From positions 1 through 44,914 of the forward strand of contig JAJXWD010000022.1 in assembly GCA_021781835.1 (NCBI GenBank): 44,914 nt of DNA, given 5' to 3'. The notes under the pieces were generated by a model. The model saw only the letters and a program-made list of their open reading frames with translations, was not told the DNA's origin and ran no database searches. A program made the translations under genes and the position numbers. The DNA comes from Pseudomonadota bacterium (GTDB lineage Bacteria > Pseudomonadota > Alphaproteobacteria > Acetobacterales > Acetobacteraceae). Of the stretch, positions 17,468 to 26,007 are shown piece after piece (position 1 is the first letter of the stretch; every line of letters starts with the position of its first letter).

Positions 17468-18874
17468 TCAGTGCCCGAGGGCCTGCACGATTTCCTCGGT
17501 CATCTTCTTGGCATCGCCAAACAGCATCATGGTATTGTCGCGGAAGAACAATTCGTTCTCGACGCCCGCATACCCAGACGCCATCGAGCGTTTGACGAAC
17601 AGCACGGTCTTGGCCTTATCGACCTCGAGGATGGGCATGCCGAAGATCGGCGAGGCCGGGTTGCTCTTGGCCGCCGGGTTGGTCACGTCATTGGCGCCGA
17701 TCACATAGACCACATCGGCGGTCGAGAACTCGTTATTGATCTGCTCGAGCTCGAACACCTCGTCATAGGGCACGTTGGCTTCCGCGAGCAGCACGTTCAT
17801 GTGCCCGGGCATGCGCCCCGCCACCGGATGAATGGCGTATTTCACTTCCACGCCCTCGGCCTTCAGCATATCGGAGAGTTCGCGCAGCGCGTGCTGGGCC
17901 TGGGCCACGGCCATGCCATAGCCCGGCACGATGATCGCCTTGGAGGCGTTTTTCATGATGAAGGCGGCATCGTCCGCCGAGCCGATCTTCACGGCCTTGT
18001 CGCCGCCCGGCCCCGCCGCCGCGGCCGCCCCGGCATCATTGCCGAACCCGCCGGCGATGACATTGATGATCGAGCGGTTCATGCCCTTGCACATGATGTA
18101 GGACAGAATGGCGCCCGACGAGCCGACCAGCGCGCCGGTGACGATGAGCGCGAGGTTGCCGATGGTAAAGCCGATGCCCGAAGCCGCCCAGCCCGAATAA
18201 GAGTTGAGCATCGAGACGACGACCGGCATGTCCGCGCCGCCGATGGGGATGATCAGCAGCACGCCAAGGCTGAGCGCGAGGAGCGCGATCAGGCTGAACA
18301 AGACCCCCGAACCGCCCGAGAACACAAAGGCGATGACCAGCACCAAAATGGCGATGCCGATGCCGGCATTGAGCTTATGCTGGCCCGGAAAGGTCACCGG
18401 CTTGCCCGAGAGCAGTGCCTGGAGCTTGCCAAAGGCGATCAGCGAGCCGGTAAAGGTGATGGCGCCGATGGCCAGGCCGAGCGACATCTCGATCAGGCTC
18501 TCGGCATGAATATGGTGCGGCACGCCGATGCCAAAGCTCTGCGGCGCGTTCAGCGCCGAGGCCGCCACGAACACGGCGGCTAGACCGACGAGCGAGTGGA
18601 ACGCCGCGACGAGCTGGGGCAGCGCGGTCATCTTGATCTTCTGCGCGACCACCAGCCCGACCGAGCCGCCAATGGCGATGCCGAGCAAAATGGTCAGCCC
18701 CCACCCCAGGCTCATGCCGCCATGCAGATAGGTGGCGACAATGGCGATGACCATGCCGATCATGCCAAAGCGGTTGCCCCGGCGTGAGGTGGTGGGGTGC
18801 GAAAGCCCGCGCAGCGCCAAAATAAACAGGACAGCGGCGACGAGATAAGCAAACGCGGTGAGCGACTGGTTCAT
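17468..18874 (-). CDS. pntB: Proton-translocating NAD(P) transhydrogenase, beta subunit
   Basis: PntB is a 468-residue inner-membrane subunit that binds NADP(H) and contributes most of the proton channel. The N-terminal half contains about nine hydrophobic segments. The C-terminal domain (about 290-468) has the NADP-binding signature VPGYGMAVAQAQHALRE and the YAIHPVAGRMPGHMNVLLAEA block. It is the last gene of pntAA-pntAB-pntB, with a 12-bp gap from pntAB. The enzyme uses proton-motive force to make NADPH from NADH. Confidence 0.96.
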   Translation of the reverse strand: MNQSLTAFAYLVAAVLFILALRGLSHPTTSRRGNRFGMIGMVIAIVATYLHGGMSLGWGLTILLGIAIGGSVGLVVAQKIKMTALPQLVAAFHSLVGLAAVFVAASALNAPQSFGIGVPHHIHAESLIEMSLGLAIGAITFTGSLIAFGKLQALLSGKPVTFPGQHKLNAGIGIAILVLVIAFVFSGGSGVLFSLIALLALSLGVLLIIPIGGADMPVVVSMLNSYSGWAASGIGFTIGNLALIVTGALVGSSGAILSYIMCKGMNRSIINVIAGGFGNDAGAAAAAGPGGDKAVKIGSADDAAFIMKNASKAIIVPGYGMAVAQAQHALRELSDMLKAEGVEVKYAIHPVAGRMPGHMNVLLAEANVPYDEVFELEQINNEFSTADVVYVIGANDVTNPAAKSNPASPIFGMPILEVDKAKTVLFVKRSMASGYAGVENELFFRDNTMMLFGDAKKMTEEIVQALGH

Positions 18875-18886
18875 GACCCCGGCCCC

Positions 18887-19282
18887 TTATTTTTTCTTGA
18901 ACATGGCGAGCATGCGGTTGGTCACCGCGAAGCCGCCAAAAATGTTCACGCTCACCAGCACCACGGCCAGGAACCCGAACACATGCGCCACCATCGAGCC
19001 ATGCAGCCCGGTCGCCAGCATGGCGCCCACGATGATGACCGAGGAGATGGCATTGGTCACCGCCATCAGGGGTGAATGCAGCGCGGGCGTCACGCTCCAC
19101 ACCACATAATAGCCGACGAAAATGGCCAGCACGAAAATGCTGAACAGATACACAAACGGCGCGGCCGGGGGCGCGTTGGCGGCGGCGGCGGCGGCCATGC
19201 CGGCGGCGGCCTGCGCGAGGTCGGCCGCCTGGTGCGAAAGGGCGGCCGCCTGGGCGGCGATGTCAGCGGGGGTCGATGTCAT
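18887..19282 (-). CDS. pntAB: NAD(P) transhydrogenase alpha subunit part 2 (membrane part)
   Basis: A 131-residue protein with an Ala-rich N-terminus and three or four membrane segments ([34 protein letters not shown]-like, [19 protein letters not shown]). It corresponds to the membrane portion of the E. coli PntA C-terminus. The split of the alpha subunit into two genes is the arrangement known from Rhodospirillum rubrum and its relatives. The gene lies 16 bp after pntAA and 12 bp before pntB. Confidence 0.92.
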   Translation of the reverse strand: MTSTPADIAAQAAALSHQAADLAQAAAGMAAAAAANAPPAAPFVYLFSIFVLAIFVGYYVVWSVTPALHSPLMAVTNAISSVIIVGAMLATGLHGSMVAHVFGFLAVVLVSVNIFGGFAVTNRMLAMFKKK

Positions 19283-19298
19283 TGGCGGGTCCTCCGGT

Positions 19299-20432
19299 TC
19301 ACGCGGCGGGCTTGAAGTTCGGGTGCATGATCTCGCCCTTCTGGGTGAGCAGCGCGCCCTTGATCAGATCATCCTCCGGGCGCAGCGCGGGGGCTTGCGC
19401 CTCCTTGTCCCAGAAGGTGGTGAGGAAGGTGAGCAGATTGCGCGCATAAAGCTGGCTCGCCGCCACGCCGATGCGCGCGGGCCAGTTGCGGTGCCCCAAA
19501 ATGGTCACGCCATTGGGGGTGGTGATCACCTCGCCCGGCACGGTGGCCGCGCAATTGCCGCCCGAATCCGCCGCCAGATCGATGATGATCGACCCCGCCT
19601 TCATGTTGTCCACCATTTCCTGGGTCACGATCACCGGCGCCTTGCGCCCCTGCACCAGCGCGGTGCAGATGATGATGTCGTTCTTGGCGACGGTGGTGAG
19701 CATCAGCTCGGCCTGCTTCTTGCGGAATTCCTCCGACATCTGCCCGGCATAAGGCCCGGTCTGCTTGGCCGATTCCTCATCGTCCACGCCGACATAGCTG
19801 GCGCCGAGCGAGCGGATTTCCTCTTTCGCCGCCGGGCGCACATCGGTGCCCGAGACAATGCCGCCAAGCCGGCGCGCGGTGGCGATGGCCTGCAAGCCCG
19901 CCACACCGGCGCCGATCACGAACACGCGCGCCGGCGCGACGGTGCCGGCCGCCGTCATCATCAGCGGAAAGCCGCGCGCAAACGCGTTCGCCGCCTCGAT
20001 GACCGCGCGATACCCCGCCAGATTAGCCTGGCTCGAGAGCACATCCATGCTCTGCGCGCGGGTGATGCGCGGCAGCAATTCCAGCGCCACGGAATCGATC
20101 TTCCTGGCCGCCAGATCCCCCGCCAGCGCCGGATCGGAGGCGGCGTTGAGCTGCCCGATCACCAGCGTGCCGGGCGCGATCAGCGCGCGCACATCCTCAT
20201 CGGGCGCATTGACGCAAAACAGAATGCCGGCACCCTCCAGCGCCGCGGTGGCATCCGCCACGATCTTGGCCCCGGCGGCGGCAAACTCCTCGTCCGAAAT
20301 GGCGGCGGTCACGCCCGCGCCGGCTTCCACCGCCACGTCGAGCCCCAAGCCAATCATTTTCTTCACCGTATCCGGAGTGGCTGCCACTCTGGCCTCCCCC
20401 GCACGGCACTCCTTCAAAACCGCGAGACGCAT
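19299..20432 (-). CDS. pntAA: NAD(P) transhydrogenase alpha subunit part 1 (NAD-binding)
   Basis: A 377-residue soluble domain I of transhydrogenase, homologous to alanine dehydrogenase. It begins [21 protein letters not shown], with the conserved E-R-R/A-E-A-R-V motif, and contains the NAD-binding [18 protein letters not shown] and the [18 protein letters not shown] segment. AAGREAP-type linkers are absent because the membrane part is encoded separately downstream. The ATG at 20432 has AAGGGA 8 bp upstream. It is the first gene of the pnt operon. Confidence 0.95.
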   Translation of the reverse strand: MRLAVLKECRAGEARVAATPDTVKKMIGLGLDVAVEAGAGVTAAISDEEFAAAGAKIVADATAALEGAGILFCVNAPDEDVRALIAPGTLVIGQLNAASDPALAGDLAARKIDSVALELLPRITRAQSMDVLSSQANLAGYRAVIEAANAFARGFPLMMTAAGTVAPARVFVIGAGVAGLQAIATARRLGGIVSGTDVRPAAKEEIRSLGASYVGVDDEESAKQTGPYAGQMSEEFRKKQAELMLTTVAKNDIIICTALVQGRKAPVIVTQEMVDNMKAGSIIIDLAADSGGNCAATVPGEVITTPNGVTILGHRNWPARIGVAASQLYARNLLTFLTTFWDKEAQAPALRPEDDLIKGALLTQKGEIMHPNFKPAA

Positions 20433-20523
20433 TTGCCGATCCCTTATTTTAACCTGTTGATCTCACATTGTGCGAGCGCAGCGAAATATTCAAGCCTCCA
20501 CCCGGGGGGCAACAGCCATGACG

Positions 20524-20555
20524 AAAAAAGCCACCCAGCCTCGCGGCCGGGTGGC
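20524..20555 (-). terminator. Intrinsic terminator of the pepF-kinase operon
   Basis: Read on the minus strand, a GCCACCC...GGGTGGC stem (20549-20555 with 20530-20536), with an inner GCC/GGC pair, is followed by six U residues (A run at 20524-20529). It lies 20 bp beyond the kinase stop. Confidence 0.85.
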
Positions 20556-20575
20556 GTCGCGTCCCCGCCCCGGCG

Positions 20576-21928
20576 TTACTTGGCGCCCGGCACCCCGGCG
20601 CGGGCCAGCGTTTGCGCCTGGCGCGCGCTCATCGCCGCCTCGTCAAACCCGTCTATGGTCTCATGAAACAGCCGGCACCAGTTCAGCTCCGCGCCCAGCC
20701 GCATGAACACCGCCCCCAGCCCGATGGCCGAGCGGTCCATCAGCACAAACTCCCTGGGCGGCTTCACGCCCCCGGTGCGTTTGAGCCCCTCATGCACCTT
20801 GGCCGCCACCTCGCGGCCAAATTCCGTGCCTGTGCCGGGCTGGATGGGCCGCACTCGGTCCTCCATCAGCGGCTGATAGAGGAATTTCGCCCATTCATTG
20901 AGCACCTCCACCTGCTCGTCCGAAATCCCCGCAAACCCCCACACCTGATAAGCCCCCTTGGCGCGGGCGAAATCCCCTTCCTGCGTGGCCTTGAACAAAT
21001 CCAGCACGCCCTTGATGAACTGCCCCGGAAACACCCGGATCGAGCCGTAATCCAGCAAATTCAGCCCGCCCGCCTCATTGATCTGGTAATTGCCCAGATG
21101 CGGGTCGCCATGAATGACGCCATATTTATAAAGCGGCACATACCACGCCCGAAACAGCGCCGTCGCCAGCCTGTTCCTGGCTTCCTGGCTGGGATTGCCG
21201 GCCAGCCATTGGCGAAACCCCACGCCCTCGAGCCAGCTCATGGTCAGCAGCCGGCGGGTGGTATAACCCTCGATCGGCTCTGGCACGCACACATCGGGCA
21301 CGCCGTCGAGCATGATCCGGTAGAGCCGCATCTGCGCGGCCTCGCGCTCATAATCCAGCTCTTCCCGAAACCGCTCGGCCAGTTCCAGGTAAATCTCATC
21401 CTGGATGATGGCGTTATCGAGCCGGGCATAAAGCCCCATGGCCAGCTTCACCTGGCGCAAATCGGCCTCGATCACGCTCGGCATGTCCGGATATTGCAGC
21501 TTCACCGCCACGTTCCGGCCATCGGGCAGGGTTGCCTTGTGCACCTGCCCCAGGCTCGCCGCCGCCACCGCCTCATGGCCAAAGCCGCCAAACCGCTTCT
21601 GCCACTCCGCCCCCATCTCGCCGCTCATGCGCCGTTTCACGAACGCCCAGCCCATTGGCGGCGCGTTTGACTGCAACTCCGAGAGTTGCGCGGCATATTC
21701 GGGCGGCAGCGCATCGGGCACGGTCGAGAGAAACTGCGCCACCTTCATCATCGGGCCCTTCAGGTTCCCGAGCACCGCCTTCAAATCCTCGGCATGCTTG
21801 GCCTGATCGGTCTTGAGGCCCAAAAACCGCTCGCCCGCCACGCGCGCCGCAATGCCGGTCACCGCGCCAGAGGTGCGCGCCATCCGCCCCAATTCGCCAA
21901 ACAGGCTGGCCCCTTCACGTTCGGTCAT
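20576..21928 (-). CDS. ABC1/UbiB-AarF family atypical kinase
   Basis: A 450-residue protein of the ABC1 (COQ8/UbiB) protein-kinase-like family, whose members support ubiquinone synthesis or other lipid-linked processes. Visible family features are the N-terminal motif region GPMMKVAQFLS, the Ala-rich nucleotide loop AAASLGQVHKA in place of a Gly-rich loop, VAVKLQYP (Lys of the ATP site), HGDPHLGNY (catalytic loop) and LLDYGSI (DFG equivalent). The first motif reads KVAQ rather than the usual KxGQ. No C-terminal membrane anchor is obvious, unlike UbiB. The start overlaps the pepF stop as ATGA. The substrate is unknown, so I give no symbol. Confidence 0.87.
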   Translation of the reverse strand: MTEREGASLFGELGRMARTSGAVTGIAARVAGERFLGLKTDQAKHAEDLKAVLGNLKGPMMKVAQFLSTVPDALPPEYAAQLSELQSNAPPMGWAFVKRRMSGEMGAEWQKRFGGFGHEAVAAASLGQVHKATLPDGRNVAVKLQYPDMPSVIEADLRQVKLAMGLYARLDNAIIQDEIYLELAERFREELDYEREAAQMRLYRIMLDGVPDVCVPEPIEGYTTRRLLTMSWLEGVGFRQWLAGNPSQEARNRLATALFRAWYVPLYKYGVIHGDPHLGNYQINEAGGLNLLDYGSIRVFPGQFIKGVLDLFKATQEGDFARAKGAYQVWGFAGISDEQVEVLNEWAKFLYQPLMEDRVRPIQPGTGTEFGREVAAKVHEGLKRTGGVKPPREFVLMDRSAIGLGAVFMRLGAELNWCRLFHETIDGFDEAAMSARQAQTLARAGVPGAK

Positions 21929-23724
21929 GCCCGCTCCAGCTCATCGATAAAGCCCGAAATCACATCGAGCCCGCGCGTCCAAAATTCCGGGTCCGAGGCA
22001 TCCAGCCCAAAGGGCGCCAGCAATTCCTTATGCCGCTTCACCCCGCCCGCTTCCAGCATCCGCTTATACTCAGCCCGAAACGCCGCCTTGTCCGCCGTCT
22101 GCTGATAGGCGCCATAAAGCGCGTTCACCAGGCAATCCCCAAACGCATAGGCATAAACATAAAACGGCGTATGGATGAAATGCGGGATATAAGCCCAAAA
22201 CATCCGGTATTCGGGGGTAAAGTTGAACACCTCGCCCAGGCTTTCGCGCTGCACCTCCAGCCAGATCTCGCCCAGCCGCTCGGGCACCAGCTCGCCCTGG
22301 CGCCGCTCCTCATGCACGCGCTGCTCGAACGTGTAGAAGGCGATCTGGCGCACCACGGTGTTGAGCATGTCCTCCACTTTCGAGGCCAGCAAAATCCGCC
22401 GCGCGCCCGGGTCGGTCTCGGCGTCGAGCAGCCGCCTGAAGGTCAGCATCTCGCCAAACACCGAGGCGGTCTCCGCCAAGGTGAGCGGCGTGTTGGACAT
22501 GAAATAGCCCCGCCCGCCCGCCAGCACCTGGTGCGCGCCATGGCCCAGCTCATGGGCCAGCGTCATCACATCGCGCGCCTTGCCATGATAATTCATCAGC
22601 ACATAAGGATGCACCGACGGCACGGTGGGATGCGCGAACGCCCCGCCCGCCTTGCCGGCCTTGGGCGCGGCATCGATCCAGCCGCGCTCAAAAAACGGCT
22701 CAATGGTCTTGGCCAACTCCGGGCTGAAGGCGTCATAGGCCTCCAGCACCAGCCGCTTGGCCTCGGGCCAGGCAATCGCGCGGTCCTCATCCTTGGGCAG
22801 GGGCGCGTTGCGGTCCCAGTGCTCCAGCGTCTCCAGCCCCAGCCACTTGGCTTTGAGCGCGTAATAACGGTGCGAGAGCCGCCCGTAATTGGCCCGCACC
22901 GCGCTCACCAGCGCCGCCACCACCTCGTCTTCCACCATGTTGGACAAATTACGAAACGCCTCCGGCGTCGCATAATGGCGCCACTCATCCTCAATGGCCT
23001 TGTCCTTGGCCAGCGTGTTGGTGATCAGCGCAAACAGCTTCTCGCGGCCCTCCAGCGCCTGGCCCACGGCCTTGCCCGCCGCCTCGCGCACGCCGCGGTC
23101 GCGGTCCGAGAGCTTGTTGAGCGCGGCGGACAAAATCAGGCTCTCCCCCGCCACCTCCACGCGCATGCCGCTCATGGTCTCGTCAAACAGCCGGCTCCAG
23201 GCGGCATGCCCGGTCACGTCCTTTTCCATGAGCAGCTTTTCCAGCTCATCGGAGAGCTGGTGGGGCAAAAACATGCGGCTATCCCTGATCCAGGGCGCAT
23301 AACGCGCCAGCGCCGGATCGGCCAGCTTCTCCGCCAGCACGCCCTCCTCCAGGCGGTTGAGTTCGAGCGAGAAAAACAGCGTATGGGTCGAAATATCGGT
23401 CACACGCTCCGAAACGGTCTGGTAAAACTGACCATTGGCCGGGCTGTCCGAATCGGCGGCATATAAAAGCTGGGCATAGGAAGAAACCTTGCCCATCGCT
23501 TCCGCCAGCGCCTCATACCGCGCGATGGCCGCGCCCAGCTCGGCGCCGCTCAGCGCCGCCAGCCGGCCCTTGAATTCCGCCTCGAACGCCACCGCGCCGC
23601 CCGCGGCGTCCTTCAGCTCGGCCTCGATGCGCGGGTCATCCAGCCCCTGGTAAAAATCGCGCAAATCCCATGCGGGCAGGCCGCTTTCCTGTCCGGCCGA
23701 AACACCATCCGGGGCAAATCTCAT
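21925..23724 (-). CDS. pepF: Oligoendopeptidase F, M3 family
   Basis: A zinc metallopeptidase of about 599 residues that degrades oligopeptides in the cytoplasm. The active site LAHELGHGAHQ (HExxH) lies about two thirds along, followed by the downstream Glu region (LAETASVFGEM). The C-terminus has the M3B features (FWAYIPHFIHTPFYVYAYAFG). I prefer the ATG at 23724 (MRFAPDGVSAG); an in-frame start at 23778 would add 18 residues and is possible. It is divergent from the APC permease with about 100 bp between starts, and translationally coupled to the ABC1 kinase. Confidence 0.92.
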   Translation of the reverse strand: MRFAPDGVSAGQESGLPAWDLRDFYQGLDDPRIEAELKDAAGGAVAFEAEFKGRLAALSGAELGAAIARYEALAEAMGKVSSYAQLLYAADSDSPANGQFYQTVSERVTDISTHTLFFSLELNRLEEGVLAEKLADPALARYAPWIRDSRMFLPHQLSDELEKLLMEKDVTGHAAWSRLFDETMSGMRVEVAGESLILSAALNKLSDRDRGVREAAGKAVGQALEGREKLFALITNTLAKDKAIEDEWRHYATPEAFRNLSNMVEDEVVAALVSAVRANYGRLSHRYYALKAKWLGLETLEHWDRNAPLPKDEDRAIAWPEAKRLVLEAYDAFSPELAKTIEPFFERGWIDAAPKAGKAGGAFAHPTVPSVHPYVLMNYHGKARDVMTLAHELGHGAHQVLAGGRGYFMSNTPLTLAETASVFGEMLTFRRLLDAETDPGARRILLASKVEDMLNTVVRQIAFYTFEQRVHEERRQGELVPERLGEIWLEVQRESLGEVFNFTPEYRMFWAYIPHFIHTPFYVYAYAFGDCLVNALYGAYQQTADKAAFRAEYKRMLEAGGVKRHKELLAPFGLDASDPEFWTRGLDVISGFIDELERA

Positions 23725-23825
23725 ATCCAGGCTCCCAATTTCCGCCCCCAGATTTAGGCGCAATGCCACAGACGTCAAATGCCCACCCCTTGGCGTTTGG
23801 CGCGCAACTCCCTAGCCTGCGCGCC

Positions 23826-25388
23826 ATGACTGGCACCTCCCTCCGGCGCGATGCCGGCAAAACCGGCCTGCTGCTCGCCTCCATCGGGGGCATGATCGGC
23901 TCCGGCTGGCTGTTCGGCGCGCTCAACGCCGCCAAAATGGCCGGCCCGGCCGCCCTCATCTCCTGGGTGCTGGGCGCCGCGGCCGTGGCGCTGCTGGCCT
24001 TCGTCTATGCCGAGCTCTCAACCCTGTTCCCCCGCCCCGGCGCCGTCATCGCCTTCCCGCTCATCGCCTTCGGGCCGCTGGCCGCCGAAATCATGGCCTA
24101 TGTCAATTTCCTGGCCTATTGCGCCGTCGCCCCCATCGAGGCCCTGGCCGTCACCAATTACGCGGCCAATCTCTGGCCCGCCCTGCAAGCCGCCAACGCC
24201 ACCCTCACCCCCCTCGGCCTGGCCGCCGCCCTCGCCCTCATGGTGCTGTTCACCCTGCTCAATCTCGGCGCCCTCCGCCTCGTGCTGCGCTTCAACAACG
24301 CCCTCACCGCCTGGAAACTCGCCATCCCCGCGCTCACCGTCGCCGCCCTCGCCGCCACCCGCTTCCACCCCGCCAATTTCACCGCCCACGGCTTCGCGCC
24401 CTTTGGTGCGGGCGGCATCGTCACCGCCATCTCGGGCTCGGGCATCATCTTCACCTTCCTGGGCTTTCGCCAAGCCATCGAGCTGGCGGGCGAAACCGCC
24501 AACCCGGCCAAATCCCTCCCCTTCGCCATTCTCGGCTCCGTGGCGTTGTGCGCGCTGCTCTATCTCGGGCTGCAAGCCGCCTTCATCGGCGCCCTGCCCG
24601 CCGCCGCCCTCGCCCATGGCTGGTCCGCCCTCAGCTTCCCCGGCATCGAAGGCCCCTTCGCCGGCCTCGCCGCCGCGCTCAGCCTGCCCTGGCTCGCCGC
24701 CCTGCTTTATCTCGATGCCGCCCTGAGCCCGGCCGGCGCCGGCATCATCTACAACACCACCGCCGCGCGCGTCATCTACGCCATCTCACAAGCCGGCATG
24801 CTGCCCCGCGCCTTCACCGCCACCAGCCGCCAGGGCGCCCCCATACCCGCCCTCATCCTCTCCTTCCTGGCCGGCATCTGCTTCCTCGCCCCGCTGCCCT
24901 CCTGGCAACATCTCGTCGCCACCCTCTCCTCCATCGGCGTGCTCGCCTACGGCATCGGCCCCGTGGTGCTGGTCTGCCTGCGCGCCACCCTCCCCGAATC
25001 CCAAACCCCGCGGCCCTTCCGCCTCTTCGCCTACCAAATCACCGCCCCCGCCGCCTTCATCGTCTCCAACCTCATCGTCTTCTGGGCGGGCGCTGGCGTC
25101 GCCAATACCATCTTCCCCCTCATCCTCGCCGCCACCCTCGCCTCCCTCGGCTACCGCGCCGCCACCCAAAAACCCCTCGCCCCCCTCAAACCCCGCCAAG
25201 CCGCGTGGCTCATCCCCCATCTCGGCTCCCTCTGGCTCATCACCGCCCTCGGCCCCCAACACGGCCCCCACCTGCTCACCCAAACCACCGGCGCCGCCGC
25301 CATCGCCCTCACCTCCCTGGCAACCCTGGCCCTCGCCCGCCGCTCCGCCCTCCGGCCACCTGACACGGGCCTGGCCCCGGCCTCCTAA
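23826..25388 (+). CDS. APC superfamily amino acid permease
   Basis: A 520-residue inner-membrane transporter with about 12-14 hydrophobic segments. TM1 carries the APC substrate-site motif GGMIGSGWLFG (about residues 19-29), and the later GSGIIFTFLGFRQAIELAGE matches TM6-7 of amino acid/polyamine permeases. The start chosen is the ATG at 23826 (MTGTSLRRDAGKTG); longer frames upstream overlap pepF. The substrate cannot be read from the sequence. The coding strand is very C-rich. The gene ends next to hairpin array 3. Confidence 0.88.
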   Translation: MTGTSLRRDAGKTGLLLASIGGMIGSGWLFGALNAAKMAGPAALISWVLGAAAVALLAFVYAELSTLFPRPGAVIAFPLIAFGPLAAEIMAYVNFLAYCAVAPIEALAVTNYAANLWPALQAANATLTPLGLAAALALMVLFTLLNLGALRLVLRFNNALTAWKLAIPALTVAALAATRFHPANFTAHGFAPFGAGGIVTAISGSGIIFTFLGFRQAIELAGETANPAKSLPFAILGSVALCALLYLGLQAAFIGALPAAALAHGWSALSFPGIEGPFAGLAAALSLPWLAALLYLDAALSPAGAGIIYNTTAARVIYAISQAGMLPRAFTATSRQGAPIPALILSFLAGICFLAPLPSWQHLVATLSSIGVLAYGIGPVVLVCLRATLPESQTPRPFRLFAYQITAPAAFIVSNLIVFWAGAGVANTIFPLILAATLASLGYRAATQKPLAPLKPRQAAWLIPHLGSLWLITALGPQHGPHLLTQTTGAAAIALTSLATLALARRSALRPPDTGLAPAS

Positions 25389-25390
25389 CC

Positions 25391-25588
25391 CCAAGGGGGC
25401 TTTGCCCCCCTTGACCCCCCACCAGGGGCCGAGCCCCTGGACCTCAATAGATTTCAAGCCTCAGAAAAGGGGGCCGCCCGTGCCGTTTCAAACGGCAAAA
25501 GCGGCCCCCTTTTCTGAGGCTTAACTATTTGGTTTCCAAAGGCCTCTCGGCCTTTGGCGGGGGTTCCAAGGGGGCAGGGCCCCCTTGG
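25391..25588. repeat. Symmetric hairpin array 3
   Basis: Hairpins in order: CAAGGGGGC/GCCCCCCTTG (25392-25413), CCAGGGGC/GCCCCTGG (25422-25440), a central hairpin with perfect 20-bp arms (25458-25477 with 25501-25520) whose loop holds GCCGTTT/AAACGGC, then CCAAAGGCC/GGCCTTTGG (25536-25557) and CCAAGGGGGC/GCCCCCTTGG (25566-25588). It separates the convergent APC permease and gapR genes. The AAAAGGGGG/CCCCCTTTT central stem can act as a terminator in both directions. Confidence 0.85.
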
Positions 25589-25615
25589 GGCCAGAACGCC
25601 CCGGCCACGCCCGCG

Positions 25616-25870
25616 TCACATCCCGATGGCGCGGCGGTAGATGTCGAGCAGGGTTTCCTGTTCCTCGACTTCGGCGGGTTCTTGTTTACGGATGCGGATG
25701 AGCTGGCGGATGACCTTGACATCGAAGCCGGCGGATTTGGCTTCCTGGAAGATATCCTTGATATCCCCCGCGAGGGCTTTGCGTTCTTCTTCCAGCCGTT
25801 CGACGCGTTCGATGATGGAGCGCAGCCGGTCACCGGCGATGTTTTTGGCGGCGGTCTCGGTATCGGCCAT
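25616..25870 (-). CDS. gapR: GapR (DUF2312) nucleoid-associated protein
   Basis: An 84-residue, fully helical protein of the DUF2312/UPF0335 family. In Caulobacter, GapR forms a clamp on overtwisted DNA and supports replication and topoisomerase action. The family core is clear: DRLRSIIERVERLEEERKALAGDIKDIF, then AKSAGFDVKVIRQLIRIRK, ending ETLLDIYRRAIGM. Length is as expected. The ATG at 25870 has a purine-rich upstream region. It is divergent from pyk and convergent with the APC permease across hairpin array 3. Confidence 0.93.
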   Translation of the reverse strand: MADTETAAKNIAGDRLRSIIERVERLEEERKALAGDIKDIFQEAKSAGFDVKVIRQLIRIRKQEPAEVEEQETLLDIYRRAIGM

Positions 25871-26007
25871 GGGGTGGTGCTCCTGTGGTGGCGGATGATG
25901 GGGCCGTGGGAGTAGCGCCGGGGGCTTGGGCGCGTCAATGGGGGGTGAGGGGTGGCTTGCCGGGCCACGGTGAGAGGGCGCATGGTGGAGGCATCAGGGG
26001 GAAAACC

